Positions 9,055-16,994 of a stretch of 64,000 nt of DNA are shown piece by piece. The notes beneath the pieces were generated by a model. That model ran no database searches and was not told where the DNA came from. It saw nothing but the letters and a program-made list of their open reading frames with translations. The position numbers were made by a program, and so were the translations under genes. The first letter of the stretch is position 1; each line of letters begins with the position of its first letter. The DNA is from Roseovarius tolerans (GTDB taxonomy: Bacteria; Pseudomonadota; Alphaproteobacteria; Rhodobacterales; Rhodobacteraceae), in the NCBI RefSeq assembly GCF_900109855.1, contig NZ_FOBO01000002.1, positions 186,001-250,000 on the forward strand, in the 5' to 3' direction.

Positions 9055-9551
9055 TCAGTATTTGCCGATGTCGACCGTCTTGACCTCTGCGAGCACCTTG
9101 CCGGCCTTGTCTATCGCCCGCAGATCCACCGTGTAGCGATTTCCGCGCCCGCCCGAACAGGGCGGCAGGTATCCCGGGCTGGCGTAATCACCGCGAGAGC
9201 GGGCCGGGTGGATCACCCGCGCCCCCCCGGCAGGCTGGCCGTCATGCCGGGCACTGCAGGCAGGCGCGCCGTGCTGCCCTTAACTGGAAATCCGATGGTG
9301 CCATGGCCTCCGTTGCGCGACAGCGGCGTGTAGGACTTGTCATTGAAATAGGCGATGACCCAGACCGCGCCCGACGGGATGCCTGACACCGTCACTGGCG
9401 GCGTCGCGCCCTTTCCACCATGCAGCGCGCATTGCTGTCCTGCGGGCACCTTTTGACCATCCCAACCTCCACCGAGTTGAACCTGCATCTCGGCAGAGGC
9501 GGCCGCGCCTGCCAGTATCAAAGCCGCTGTCAGTGAAAGTGTCTTAAGCAT
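9055..9551 (-). pseudogene. Small secreted protein gene broken by a frameshift in a G run
   Basis: The minus-strand frame starts MLKTLSLTAALILAGAAASAE, a clear signal peptide, and runs to a TGA at 9213, giving 112 residues. Downstream of that stop a second frame continues directly as RVIHPARSRGDYASPGYLPP and on to DIGKY, ending at 9055, with coherent codon use. The switch falls at a run of seven G on the coding strand (plus-strand C run, 9222-9228). One extra G would give an uninterrupted protein of about 164 residues through LPGGARVIHP. I do not recognise the function. The lesion may be a real mutation, slippage or a sequencing error. Confidence 0.75.
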
Positions 9552-9794
9552 GGTCTAATCCTGGAAATGCGATTTTCGTATTCGACGCTAGCCCGCTAAA
9601 GGTGACACGTCAATTTCAATGCTTGCGGTCGCGTGCTGCGCCAGGTCGTCGGATCGGCATTGTTTCATTGAAGGCGTCCTCATGCAGAAAGTGCCCCGGC
9701 TATGTCCGCCTGCGCCAGGATAGGATGCCGTAGAATAGTGGCTCCTGTCGTCTCAAGATGCGCGGCAAGTGCGCCGTCAAGGCCGCCGATCCGG
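9552..9794. other. Intergenic stretch, possibly degenerate DNA
   Basis: There is no supported gene between the broken secreted-protein gene and the end of the porin frame. On the minus strand the text runs smoothly from the porin's odd C-terminal tail into this stretch, which suggests that the tail and this interval are the same kind of non-coding sequence. Confidence 0.4.
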
Positions 9795-11177
9795 TCAGTC
9801 CAACGGCTTACAGGTATCGCATTCAGGGTTTCGGTCAGTTCGCCCAATGCGGGCAATGATTCCGTTCACACCTGCAGCTCTGCAAACGACTTCCGTTTGA
9901 TGAAAGGCTTTCGCCAGTTGCGCGACTAGAAACTTTTTCGAAACGATCCAGAACTTCCATGTCAGTTCAAGCCGGGCAGCGAATGCTCGGCCTTGTCGAG
10001 TTCCCGCAAAAGCTGATCCGGGTTCGAACCAGCCAAAGGCACCGTCAATCGCAATGTTCTTTGCGGGTCGATAGCCGATTACGACATCGACTCCCTGTCC
10101 CAAGGCTCCGCCAGAAACTGGATCCGCGCGCAGAGCTGCGCCGCGCAATCCGTGCTCGCTATTGTCTAGCCTGTAGTCGCGCCAATAGACATCCGCCGAA
10201 AGTTTTTCATCGAACGTCATGCCCGCCCCGATGGTTAGAACCGTCAAATTGGCCAATTCCGGGCGCAGGACCTCGCCATAGTAGAACGTTTCTATATCTT
10301 GGCCGAGCGAACCTTCGTTACTGTGCAGGTCGGGCTGGCGGAAATTGCCGCTGCCCTGTACCAAGCCGAGGGTCAGGCGCGGTTTTAGCGGGTGATCGAA
10401 TTGCCATTTCCCGCCCAGGTCGACCCCGCGCCCGCGCTGCTTGCGGCCGTTCCGCGCTGTTTCGGTCCAAGAGACATCCGCCCAGTAGCTCAGTTGATCC
10501 AGCGCCTCACCCTGCGCGCGCGCCCCAAGCAGGCGCAGGCGATCACGGTTTCCGTCGGTTTCCTGCTGCCAGATGGCATGCGCGCCCAATTCGATCTGCG
10601 TGTTGATCTCGTATCTGAACAACCCGGCGATGTAGTCCGTGTCACCATCGCGGGACTCCCGGTCAAGAAGATCCTCGCGAAACTGGTTTTCGCGCGCGGC
10701 CAGGATATCAGCCTCAATCCGCTCGCCGCGATAGCGCATCCAGATCCCGTCAAGTCGGGCATCTATCAGCCAGCGGCGTGTGTCTTCGTAGTCCCAACGC
10801 CCGATGCGCAGGTCAAGGTTCGGGGCGAGAACATCCTCTAACTCAAGGTAGGCCTCTCGCAGACGCAATTCTGTCCCGGTCTCACGAGGTCTAGCCTGAC
10901 GGTCGTCAATGTCGCGGCGCAGCTCGAACTCGACAAAGCCGGTCAACGGTCCGTCAGGGTCGAATTCGGCCGAAAACCGAAGCTTTGCGGCGATCCTGTC
11001 CTGACGATCGCGCGGGCGGGTGTCTGCGCTCGGGCGCAAGCTCATGTTTTTCTCATGCAGAACATCGAGGTGCAGACTGTGCTCGAATGTCAAAATCTCC
11101 CCTGACGCTGCCGTCTTGGGCGCTATCAGGCTGGCCGCGACAAACAGGCAGAAGGTGATGCGGGCGGACCGGGTCAT
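9795..11177 (-). CDS. Alginate-export-like outer-membrane beta-barrel protein
   Basis: The 460-residue product begins with a signal peptide (MTRSARITFCLFVAASLIAP) and then shows alternating beta strands with RIGRWDYEDTRRWLID, LGAHAIWQQE, DQLSYWADVSWTE and DVYWRDYRLDN, as in the alginate-export (AlgE-like) porin family. A normal barrel would end at the aromatic terminal strand ARLELTWKF, at 9951. Here the codon after that Phe is TGG and the frame runs on for 51 residues unlike a barrel. A TGA-to-TGG change would explain this. The start at 11177 gives a proper signal peptide but has a weak ribosome binding site; a 20-codon ORF ends 4 bp upstream. The substrate is unknown; neighbouring genes suggest polymer synthesis or export. 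Confidence 0.72.
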   Translation of the reverse strand: MTRSARITFCLFVAASLIAPKTAASGEILTFEHSLHLDVLHEKNMSLRPSADTRPRDRQDRIAAKLRFSAEFDPDGPLTGFVEFELRRDIDDRQARPRETGTELRLREAYLELEDVLAPNLDLRIGRWDYEDTRRWLIDARLDGIWMRYRGERIEADILAARENQFREDLLDRESRDGDTDYIAGLFRYEINTQIELGAHAIWQQETDGNRDRLRLLGARAQGEALDQLSYWADVSWTETARNGRKQRGRGVDLGGKWQFDHPLKPRLTLGLVQGSGNFRQPDLHSNEGSLGQDIETFYYGEVLRPELANLTVLTIGAGMTFDEKLSADVYWRDYRLDNSEHGLRGAALRADPVSGGALGQGVDVVIGYRPAKNIAIDGAFGWFEPGSAFAGTRQGRAFAARLELTWKFWIVSKKFLVAQLAKAFHQTEVVCRAAGVNGIIARIGRTDRNPECDTCKPLD

Positions 11178-11181
11178 TGTA

Positions 11182-11244
11182 TCAGGTTCCGCCCAGGTAT
11201 TTGCGATCAACCGCTCTCTGCGTGACCGGCCTTGCCTTTTTCAT
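11182..11244 (-). CDS. Possible 20-residue leader peptide
   Basis: A 20-codon frame, starting MKKARPVTQR and ending in GGT, has a strong AGGAGG ribosome binding site seven bases before its ATG (plus-strand 11252-11257). It stops 4 bp before the porin start codon and is in a different frame. Its ribosome binding site is far better than the porin's, so it may feed ribosomes to the porin gene by coupling. It is also possible that it is not functional on its own. No family is recognised. Confidence 0.4.
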   Translation of the reverse strand: MKKARPVTQRAVDRKYLGGT

Positions 11245-11274
11245 GGTCTGTCCTCCTGAGATGAAACCGGGATT

Positions 11275-12057
11275 TCAGGCCCTGCGCGCCGGGCTCAGCA
11301 GGTCGAGCCGCCGCAATGCGGGCAAAAAGTGATTGCGCCGGGTCACCTGTTCGGTCGCGGCCATGCCGATGCAGTATTTCGAACAACGCTTCGTGGGATG
11401 CATATGCATTGATCGCAGGATCTTGTCGGCAATGCCGTTGCCGCGCGCTGACTTGGTCTCAACGATGAACATGTCGGGCCGCACGATGCGGGTGATATTC
11501 GCAGCCTCGAACCGCAGGGCGGTGTCGATTGTCATGCGCTCTCCGCCCGCCTTGGCGACAAGCGTGATGCGCTCATACTGCATGCCGATCATAGCAGAGA
11601 GAGGCTTGGCAAAGGGTCTGGCGTAAAGGCTTCTGTGGCAGTCTTCCACGAAATTCAGAGCGCCACGATCCAATCCGACACTAGGGGCCGTCAGCTTCAG
11701 TCACTTCTTGATGGTAACCTGGCGCTTGTCCTTGAGCTTGACTTCCAGATAGCTCAGACCGGCGTCGAGATAGTTGCGCATCCGCACCTTGCACCGCTTG
11801 CGCCGCCCTTGATGATGATCAAAATAGCCGCGCAGGTCCGGATCGTCGAAATAGGTCGTGGCATAGCCAAACGCGCGCTTGCCGCCGATTTCCAAGACAT
11901 CGAAATGCGTGGCAAAGACCTCCAGTGCGGGGCGCAAGCTGTGAGCAGGCAAGATGTATTTGTTGTCCAGCCGCTCCAGCATCGCTGCCTTGGCATTCAG
12001 CTCGTCCAGTGAGATGGGCACAAAGCCATGCAGTGTGTTGTTGATGATCGGGTCCAT
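11275..12057 (-). pseudogene. VTC-type polyphosphate polymerase-like gene interrupted by an in-frame TGA
   Basis: One continuous frame of 261 codons reads through the VTC catalytic-core motifs in order: RLDNKYILP, FGYATTYFDD, SYLEVKLKDKR, then after the stop YERITLV, MTIDTALRF, FIVETKSARG and RCSKYCIGM. VTC domains form a tunnel that polymerises polyphosphate in eukaryotes; the bacterial proteins are usually called polyphosphate polymerase domain proteins. A TGA at 11701-11703 interrupts the frame after VTIKK; an Arg codon CGA would need only one change. The 118-residue N-terminal half keeps its ATG. The gene sits 12 bp behind DUF4956, its usual partner. Confidence 0.8.
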
Positions 12058-12069
12058 GACTTGGGCTCC

Positions 12070-12651
12070 TTATGCGCGGGGCTTGAGAAAAAACACATTG
12101 AGCCGCGCCATGTCGTTGATGTAGTCAAGCGCCGTGATCTGGTAGGACATGACGTCGACACCAAGTCGGGCGGACAGGTCCGCGCGCATTTTGACCGGGT
12201 TCGACAGGGCATCATGGTCGATCTTGTCCAGCGTGATCTTGACGCCATCGCTGGAGGCCAGGATTGCCGGGTGGTCGAAGACCCAAGCTCCGATCAGAAC
12301 CAGCGCGGCAACCGCGCTCGCCAGCACGAGGTCGGTGCCTGGTATGGCGCAGATGACCGCGATAGAGACTGACCCGAAGAAATAGGTAATTTCGACCTTG
12401 CTGATCTGCTCTGATCGCAGGGTGAAGAGGGCAAGGATTGCAAAAAGGCCGAACCCCGCCGCCAACGAGAATTCCACCGCCGACAGTATGGACAAAACAC
12501 CAAATGCGAAGATGTTGAACAGGGACGCGGCTGTTACCAGTTCCTTGTCACGGTAGCGGCGGTAATAGAGACCAAATACCAAAGCCACCATCGCCGACAC
12601 ATTGATACCAAAGCGCAAGGGGGTTTCGCTCAGAAGCAACATTTCAATCAT
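12070..12651 (-). CDS. DUF4956 membrane protein
   Basis: The 193-residue protein has about four transmembrane segments in its first 130 residues (for example INVSAMVALVFGLYYRR and IAVICAIPGTDLVLASAVAALVL) and a soluble C-terminal part ending NVFFLKPRA. The motif FALFTLRSEQI-like (ILALFTLRSEQISK) is typical of DUF4956. These proteins are often encoded beside VTC-domain and CotH-type genes and are thought to form a membrane part of a polymer-making or surface system; no biochemical role is established. It is the first gene of the minus-strand series that continues with the broken VTC gene, the short leader ORF and the porin. Confidence 0.82.
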   Translation of the reverse strand: MIEMLLLSETPLRFGINVSAMVALVFGLYYRRYRDKELVTAASLFNIFAFGVLSILSAVEFSLAAGFGLFAILALFTLRSEQISKVEITYFFGSVSIAVICAIPGTDLVLASAVAALVLIGAWVFDHPAILASSDGVKITLDKIDHDALSNPVKMRADLSARLGVDVMSYQITALDYINDMARLNVFFLKPRA

Positions 12652-12986
12652 GTTTCACCTGTTTTTGAAAGGCAGCCATCAGTGTGACTGACACAGGTAA
12701 AACGCGGGCGTTTGGTGTTTATTCCCAGAAATGTAAAATTTTTCTAAATTATTTGTGACGGTCCTCTCGGAGGCCACGCCGCGCGCGAGATTGAGTTTCC
12801 GAAACGCTGCAAGGTTACGTTCCCGAAAGCCGAAAAACGAAGAAAGAGGGATGGTGCAGGCCAGAAGAGATATTTGGAGGACGGTAAAAGTTCGAATTAG
12901 AGACTTTCAGCGCGCCAGTTCGGCTAGGCTCATCGTTCCTCTTCCGGTCGGTGATCCGTTGTCATGCAACCGCAGCGCGCCGGGTG
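12652..12986. other. Intergenic stretch of 335 bp
   Basis: The part next to DUF4956 is AT-rich (12710-12755) and probably contains its promoter. The remainder up to the end of the subtilase gene shows no credible gene, tRNA or clear terminator. Confidence 0.5.
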
Positions 12987-14468
12987 CTATTCCGCCGAGG
13001 CCGGTGTGAAAACGGCCTGGCCCGGGCAGTTGCCGCCAAGGTTGAGAACCCCGTGCCCGTATATCTCGTCGAGCCCGTTCGGGCCCAAGTCACCCGCCGA
13101 GGCGGTCAGCCGCGCGCGGATCTCCTCGGGCGTCATCAGAGGGTCGTGTTGCAGCCAGAGCGCCACCGCCGCCGTGACGTAGGGCGCGGCGAAGGAGGTG
13201 CCGGTCTTCCAGCGCGCTCCCTTGACCGAAGCCGCTGTCCAGACCTCAACGCCGGGGGCGGCAAGCTCGACATGCGCGCCGCGAATGGCGCGGCGATAGA
13301 TGGTGCCGCTGCGATCCACCGCTGTCACGGCGATCACGCTGTCATAGGCCGCCGGATAGGCAGGTTCGGCGCGGGGGCCGTCATTGCCCGCCGCCGCGAT
13401 CACCGGGATCCTGCGTTGCTCGGTCAGTTGCAAAAGCGTGTCTTCGAGCACCGTATTGGGCGGCCCGGCGAGGCTGAGATTGATCACCTGCACGCCGCGC
13501 TCCGAGAGATGATCAAGCGCGCGCACCAGCGTGAAGGCGTCGGTCCGCTCGTCGCCCGAGGCCCGGTGAAACGCATCCACCGCCACCAGCGGCAGGCCCG
13601 GAAGCAGGCCGGGCACGCGGGTCACGGGGTCGCCGACGAGAATGGCAGCGACCGCCGTGCCGTGGATCGCGGCGGAGGCGGAATACTCCTCTGGGGCGAT
13701 GCGCGTGAGGTCGATATCGGCCCCGGCCAGCGCCTCGTGATCAGCGTTCAGCCCGGTATCGACCATGCCGATCGTCACCGGCGCACCGCATCCTTCGGGA
13801 CCAAGCGCCTGCGGCCAGCCGATCAGGGCGCGGGCCGGACAGTGCAGGCCGTCACAGGCGGGCGCGGTTGCGGCGATCGGGATCACCGCCGCGCTGTCCT
13901 GTCCGGCGCGGTAGTAATGATTGAAATCCGCCGCCTCGGCCCCCGGCAGGGCGCGAATGGTGTCGCGTGCTGCGTCGAGCGTTGTGCCCTCGGGCACCTG
14001 AAAGCGGCGCACGGTGGTGGCGAGGCTGACGAGATCGGCGCGTTCGAGAACCACGTAGCCCTGTGTCACGAGGGCCGTCGTCTGGTCGTCGGTCAGGCCG
14101 CGCGCGACGATCTCGGCGGGCGCACGCTCGGGCCGGGGGACCGGTTGCGGGACGGGCCGACGGCGGGCGCGTTGCGGCTCCACGGGCTGTCCGCGAAAGA
14201 GACGGCGCAGACCGCGGATGATCTCCCGGGGATCATCGACTTCTCCCGAGTTGATGCCGCCGCGCGACGCGCCGCCGCCTGTGCTGGAGGAGCTACCGCT
14301 GCCGCCATCATCATCACCGTCATCTCCGTCGCCACCATCGCCGTCGCCGCCATCGCCATCGTCGGCCCAGGCGGGCGCGGCGATCATGCTGGCGGTCAGG
14401 GTCGAAACCGCGCCAAGCGCGCAGAGCCAGGCCGTCAAGACCAACACAGTCCCTCCGAATACGCGCAT
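12987..14468 (-). CDS. S8 (subtilisin-like) serine peptidase, exported
   Basis: The 493-residue protein has a signal peptide or membrane anchor in its first 35 residues, then an Asp/Gly-rich low-complexity stretch (about residues 36-57), a Pro/Arg-rich linker, an inhibitor-like region, and a C-terminal subtilase domain. The catalytic residues are visible: Asp237 in GMVDTGLN, His269 in IHGTAVAA, Asn362 in AAAGNDGP and Ser425 in GTSFAAP. The start at 14468 has an AAGGAGA ribosome binding site; the in-frame start at 14519 would lie within the promoter. The gene is divergent from an ECF sigma/anti-sigma pair, a recurring arrangement in alphaproteobacteria, and carries an ECF-like promoter, so it is probably part of that regulon. 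Confidence 0.92.
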   Translation of the reverse strand: MRVFGGTVLVLTAWLCALGAVSTLTASMIAAPAWADDGDGGDGDGGDGDDGDDDGGSGSSSSTGGGASRGGINSGEVDDPREIIRGLRRLFRGQPVEPQRARRRPVPQPVPRPERAPAEIVARGLTDDQTTALVTQGYVVLERADLVSLATTVRRFQVPEGTTLDAARDTIRALPGAEAADFNHYYRAGQDSAAVIPIAATAPACDGLHCPARALIGWPQALGPEGCGAPVTIGMVDTGLNADHEALAGADIDLTRIAPEEYSASAAIHGTAVAAILVGDPVTRVPGLLPGLPLVAVDAFHRASGDERTDAFTLVRALDHLSERGVQVINLSLAGPPNTVLEDTLLQLTEQRRIPVIAAAGNDGPRAEPAYPAAYDSVIAVTAVDRSGTIYRRAIRGAHVELAAPGVEVWTAASVKGARWKTGTSFAAPYVTAAVALWLQHDPLMTPEEIRARLTASAGDLGPNGLDEIYGHGVLNLGGNCPGQAVFTPASAE

Positions 14469-14517
14469 CCCGGAAATCTCCTTTTGCTTATTGGGAAAAT
14501 GATGCCATCTAATGCTC

Positions 14518-14542
14518 AACGTTAGAAGCCGGGATTTATTCC
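14518..14542 (-). promoter_or_regulatory. ECF-type promoter of the subtilase gene
   Basis: On the minus strand GGAAT is followed after 16 bases by CGTT, 50 bp before the subtilase start. GGAA-N16/17-CGTT is the typical layout of promoters read by ECF sigma factors, and the divergent gene encodes such a factor. Confidence 0.5.
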
Positions 14543-14575
14543 AAGGCGAAGTTTTGAAATTGGTAAGCGTGGGTC

Positions 14576-15082
14576 ATGCAGGATTCTTTTGTCGAGGAAG
14601 TCGTGGCCCTCCTGCCCAACCTCAAGCGTTTCGCGCTGTCGCTGTGCCGCAGGCCGGATGTGGCCGACGACCTTGTGCAGATCACCGCCGAGCGCGCCTT
14701 TCGCGCGCGCCATCAGTTCGATCCTGCGACACGGCTGGAGGCGTGGCTGTTCCGCATCCTGCGCAACGCCTGGATTGATATGCTCCGGCGCGACAGGACG
14801 CGGGGCGAGACGGTGGACATTCATGACAGCCCGCAGGCCGATCCGGTGGACAGCGCCGCGCAGACCGATGATCGGATTATGCTGCAATCGGTGCAGGCGG
14901 CGATGGCAACCCTGCCCGAGGATCAGCGCGCGGTGCTGCATCTGGTCTGCGTCGAGGGGCTGAGCTATGCCGAGACGGCGCAGACGCTGGACATCCCCCA
15001 GGGCACGGTGATGAGCCGGTTGAGCCGGGCCCGGCGCGCCCTTGGCGAAAAAGTGGGAATAAAGGGCGGGACGGGCCGTTGA
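14576..15082 (+). CDS. ECF-type RNA polymerase sigma factor
   Basis: The 168-residue protein has the sigma-70 region 2 (residues about 12-75, with RRPDVADDLVQITAERAFRAR and RLEAWLFRILRNAWID) and region 4 (about 105-155, with LPEDQRAVLHLVCVEGLSYAETAQ and a helix-turn-helix GTVMSRLSRARR). There is no region 1.1 or 3, which defines an ECF sigma factor. The gene is followed after 27 bp by a one-helix membrane protein that is the likely anti-sigma factor, and is divergent from the subtilase. The signal sensed is not known. Confidence 0.94.
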   Translation: MQDSFVEEVVALLPNLKRFALSLCRRPDVADDLVQITAERAFRARHQFDPATRLEAWLFRILRNAWIDMLRRDRTRGETVDIHDSPQADPVDSAAQTDDRIMLQSVQAAMATLPEDQRAVLHLVCVEGLSYAETAQTLDIPQGTVMSRLSRARRALGEKVGIKGGTGR

Positions 15083-15109
15083 CGCCGTGCAACGCAAAGG
15101 ATCGTGACG

Positions 15110-15817
15110 ATGGATATCGACGATGACACATTGATGGCGCTCGCTGATGGCGAGATCGACGGCGACGAGGCCGCGCGGCTGCACGCGCAGATTGCCGCCG
15201 ATCCGGCGCTGGCGGATCGCTACGCGCTCTTCACGCAGAGCGCGGACTGGGTGAAGGCGGCGGCGCTGGCCAATCCGGAGGCCACGGTGTCGCCCGATCT
15301 GGAGGCGCGCATTCGCGAGATGGCGGCGACCACGTCTCCCGAGGCGGAGAACGTGGTGCCACTGCATCGTCCTGCCCCCCGGTGGCAGCCGATGGCGATG
15401 GCCGCCTCGCTGGCGCTGGCGGTCGGCCTGTCGGCGGGGCTGTTGCTTGCGCCCGGCGCTCCGGAGACGGGTGCGACACTGCTAAGCTCAGCCGTGCAGG
15501 AGCGGCTGGGCACCCTGCCCTCGGGCGCGGAAGACCGGTTGCCGGACGGGCGGCGCATGAGCGTCGTTGCGTCCTTTACCGATAGCGCGGGCGCGTTCTG
15601 CCGTGAATACGAGACGGACGCAGAGGGCGGGACCGGCCACGTCGGCGTCGCGTGTCGGAACGGAGCGGAGTGGTCCCTGCGCATTGCCATCGCGACGCAT
15701 TCGGCAGGCGATGGCTATGCCCCCGCCTCGTCCCTTGAAACGCTTGACGCATTTTACGCGGCAAGCGGCGCCTCGCAGCCGCTGTCCGCAGAGGCCGAGC
15801 GCGAACGACTGGAATAG
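15110..15817 (+). CDS. Membrane anti-sigma factor
   Basis: The 235-residue protein has an acidic N-terminal cytoplasmic part (DIDDDTLMALADGEIDGDEAARL), as in anti-sigma domains that hold an ECF sigma factor, one transmembrane helix near residues 95-115 (MAMAASLALAVGLSAGLLLA), and a periplasmic domain of about 115 residues. No HXXXCXXC zinc motif is present in the N-terminal part. The start at 15110 is preferred, with AAGGA eight bases upstream; a GTG at 15104 is too close. It is almost certainly co-transcribed with the sigma gene and should keep it at the membrane until released. Confidence 0.85.
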   Translation: MDIDDDTLMALADGEIDGDEAARLHAQIAADPALADRYALFTQSADWVKAAALANPEATVSPDLEARIREMAATTSPEAENVVPLHRPAPRWQPMAMAASLALAVGLSAGLLLAPGAPETGATLLSSAVQERLGTLPSGAEDRLPDGRRMSVVASFTDSAGAFCREYETDAEGGTGHVGVACRNGAEWSLRIAIATHSAGDGYAPASSLETLDAFYAASGASQPLSAEAERERLE

Positions 15818-16009
15818 ATCATGCCACTGAATGATCGCCAGGTAGTGCCTGCGCCGTTGGGATGCGGGCTTGTCCGGTATTCGAGCAACAGGAAGGTCGG
15901 CGCGGCTCTTATGGACGACAATCAAGCGGACCAAACACCGCCGTCAGCGCGGAAACGCCGAATTCGACGCTACTGTCAGGTCGTTACGAGATAGCGGTTT
16001 TTAGGAAAA

Positions 16010-16099
16010 TGGCGGAGACGAAGGGATTCGAACCCTCGAGACCCTTCCGGGCCTACTCCCTTAGCAGGGGAGCGCCTTCGACCACTCGGCCACGTCTCC
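16010..16099 (-). tRNA. tRNA-Ser (anticodon GCT)
   Basis: The minus-strand sequence folds as a class II tRNA with acceptor arms GGAGACG and CGTCTCC, a long variable arm (GGCCCGGAAGGGTCT region) and the anticodon loop CTGCTAA, so the anticodon GCT reads AGC and AGT serine codons. The CCA end is encoded (16010-16012 on the plus strand reads TGG). Confidence 0.96.
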
Positions 16100-16245
16100 G
16101 CCGACGCGTATAGCCGTGGCGCGTGACGGGTTACAAGACCAAATTTGAAACTTTGCGGCAAAAGCCTCGGACCTCAGGGTGCGGGTGTTCGGAGCGGGGC
16201 ATCCGCCACCGCCAGATCTCGGGACCATGGGTTGACACAAAACAA

Positions 16246-16260
16246 GAACATGCGTAGAAC
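16246..16260. promoter_or_regulatory. LexA operator (SOS box) of lexA
   Basis: GAAC-N7-GAAC on the plus strand is GTTC-N7-GTTC on the other strand, the direct-repeat LexA box known in Rhodobacter and other alphaproteobacteria. It lies 33 bp before the lexA start, so lexA is autoregulated. Confidence 0.85.
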
Positions 16261-16292
16261 AAAACAAACGCCAAGCGCAGGGAACATGGCCG

Positions 16293-16994
16293 ATGCTTAC
16301 CAAAAAACAGCTCGATCTGCTTGAATTCATCCACAAACGCGTGCAGCGCGACGGTGTGCCACCCAGCTTTGACGAGATGAAGGAGGCGCTGGATTTGCGC
16401 TCCAAATCGGGCATCCACCGCCTGATCACGGCGCTCGAGGAACGCGGGTTCATCCGGCGGCTTGCTCACCGGGCGCGCGCGCTTGAAATCGTCAAGTTGC
16501 CGCAAAGCCTTGGCGGCGAGGCGACGCATGGCTTTACCCCGCGCGTCATCGAGGGTGACCGCCCCACCGCCGCGCAACCTGCCAACGCGCAACCGGTCGA
16601 CACGGCATTGGCGTTCGAGGTGCCGTTGATGGGGCGGATCGCCGCCGGTGTGCCGATCGAGGCGATCGCACATGCCAGCCGCAACGTGTCGGTGCCGGGC
16701 GGCATGATTTCGGGCAAGGGCGAGCATTATGCGCTGGAAGTCAAGGGTGACTCGATGATCGAGGCGGGGATCAACGACGGGGACGTCGTGATCATCCGCG
16801 AGACCCGGACTGCCGATAATGGCGATATCGTCGTGGCGCTGATCGAGGATGAAGAGGCCACGCTCAAGCGGTTTTTCCGCAAGGGCAACGCCATTGCGCT
16901 GGAAGCCGCCAACCCGGCCTATGAAACCCGCGTTTTTCCAGATGACCAGGTCAAGGTGCAGGGGCGGCTTGTGGGCCTTATCCGCACTTACTGA
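16293..16994 (+). CDS. lexA: LexA repressor of the SOS response
   Basis: The 233-residue protein has the N-terminal winged helix domain ([36 protein letters not shown]) and a C-terminal S24 self-cleavage domain. The scissile Ala118-Gly119 bond lies in GRIAAGVP, the nucleophile is Ser154 in [10 protein letters not shown] and the general base is Lys192 in EEATLKRFF. RecA filaments on damaged DNA trigger cleavage and derepress SOS genes. The recognition helix SKSGIHRL differs from that of E. coli, as expected for the alphaproteobacterial operator. Its stop overlaps the end of convergent comEC by 7 bp. Confidence 0.97.
   Translation: MLTKKQLDLLEFIHKRVQRDGVPPSFDEMKEALDLRSKSGIHRLITALEERGFIRRLAHRARALEIVKLPQSLGGEATHGFTPRVIEGDRPTAAQPANAQPVDTALAFEVPLMGRIAAGVPIEAIAHASRNVSVPGGMISGKGEHYALEVKGDSMIEAGINDGDVVIIRETRTADNGDIVVALIEDEEATLKRFFRKGNAIALEAANPAYETRVFPDDQVKVQGRLVGLIRTY

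Noticed and set aside
11701-11703. TGA in the VTC-type gene read as selenocysteine
   Set aside because: No SECIS-like hairpin is evident directly after the codon and the family has no cysteine or selenocysteine expected there.
12951-14525. A 524-codon plus-strand frame opposite the subtilase
   Set aside because: The subtilase has all catalytic motifs; the opposite frame has no family features.
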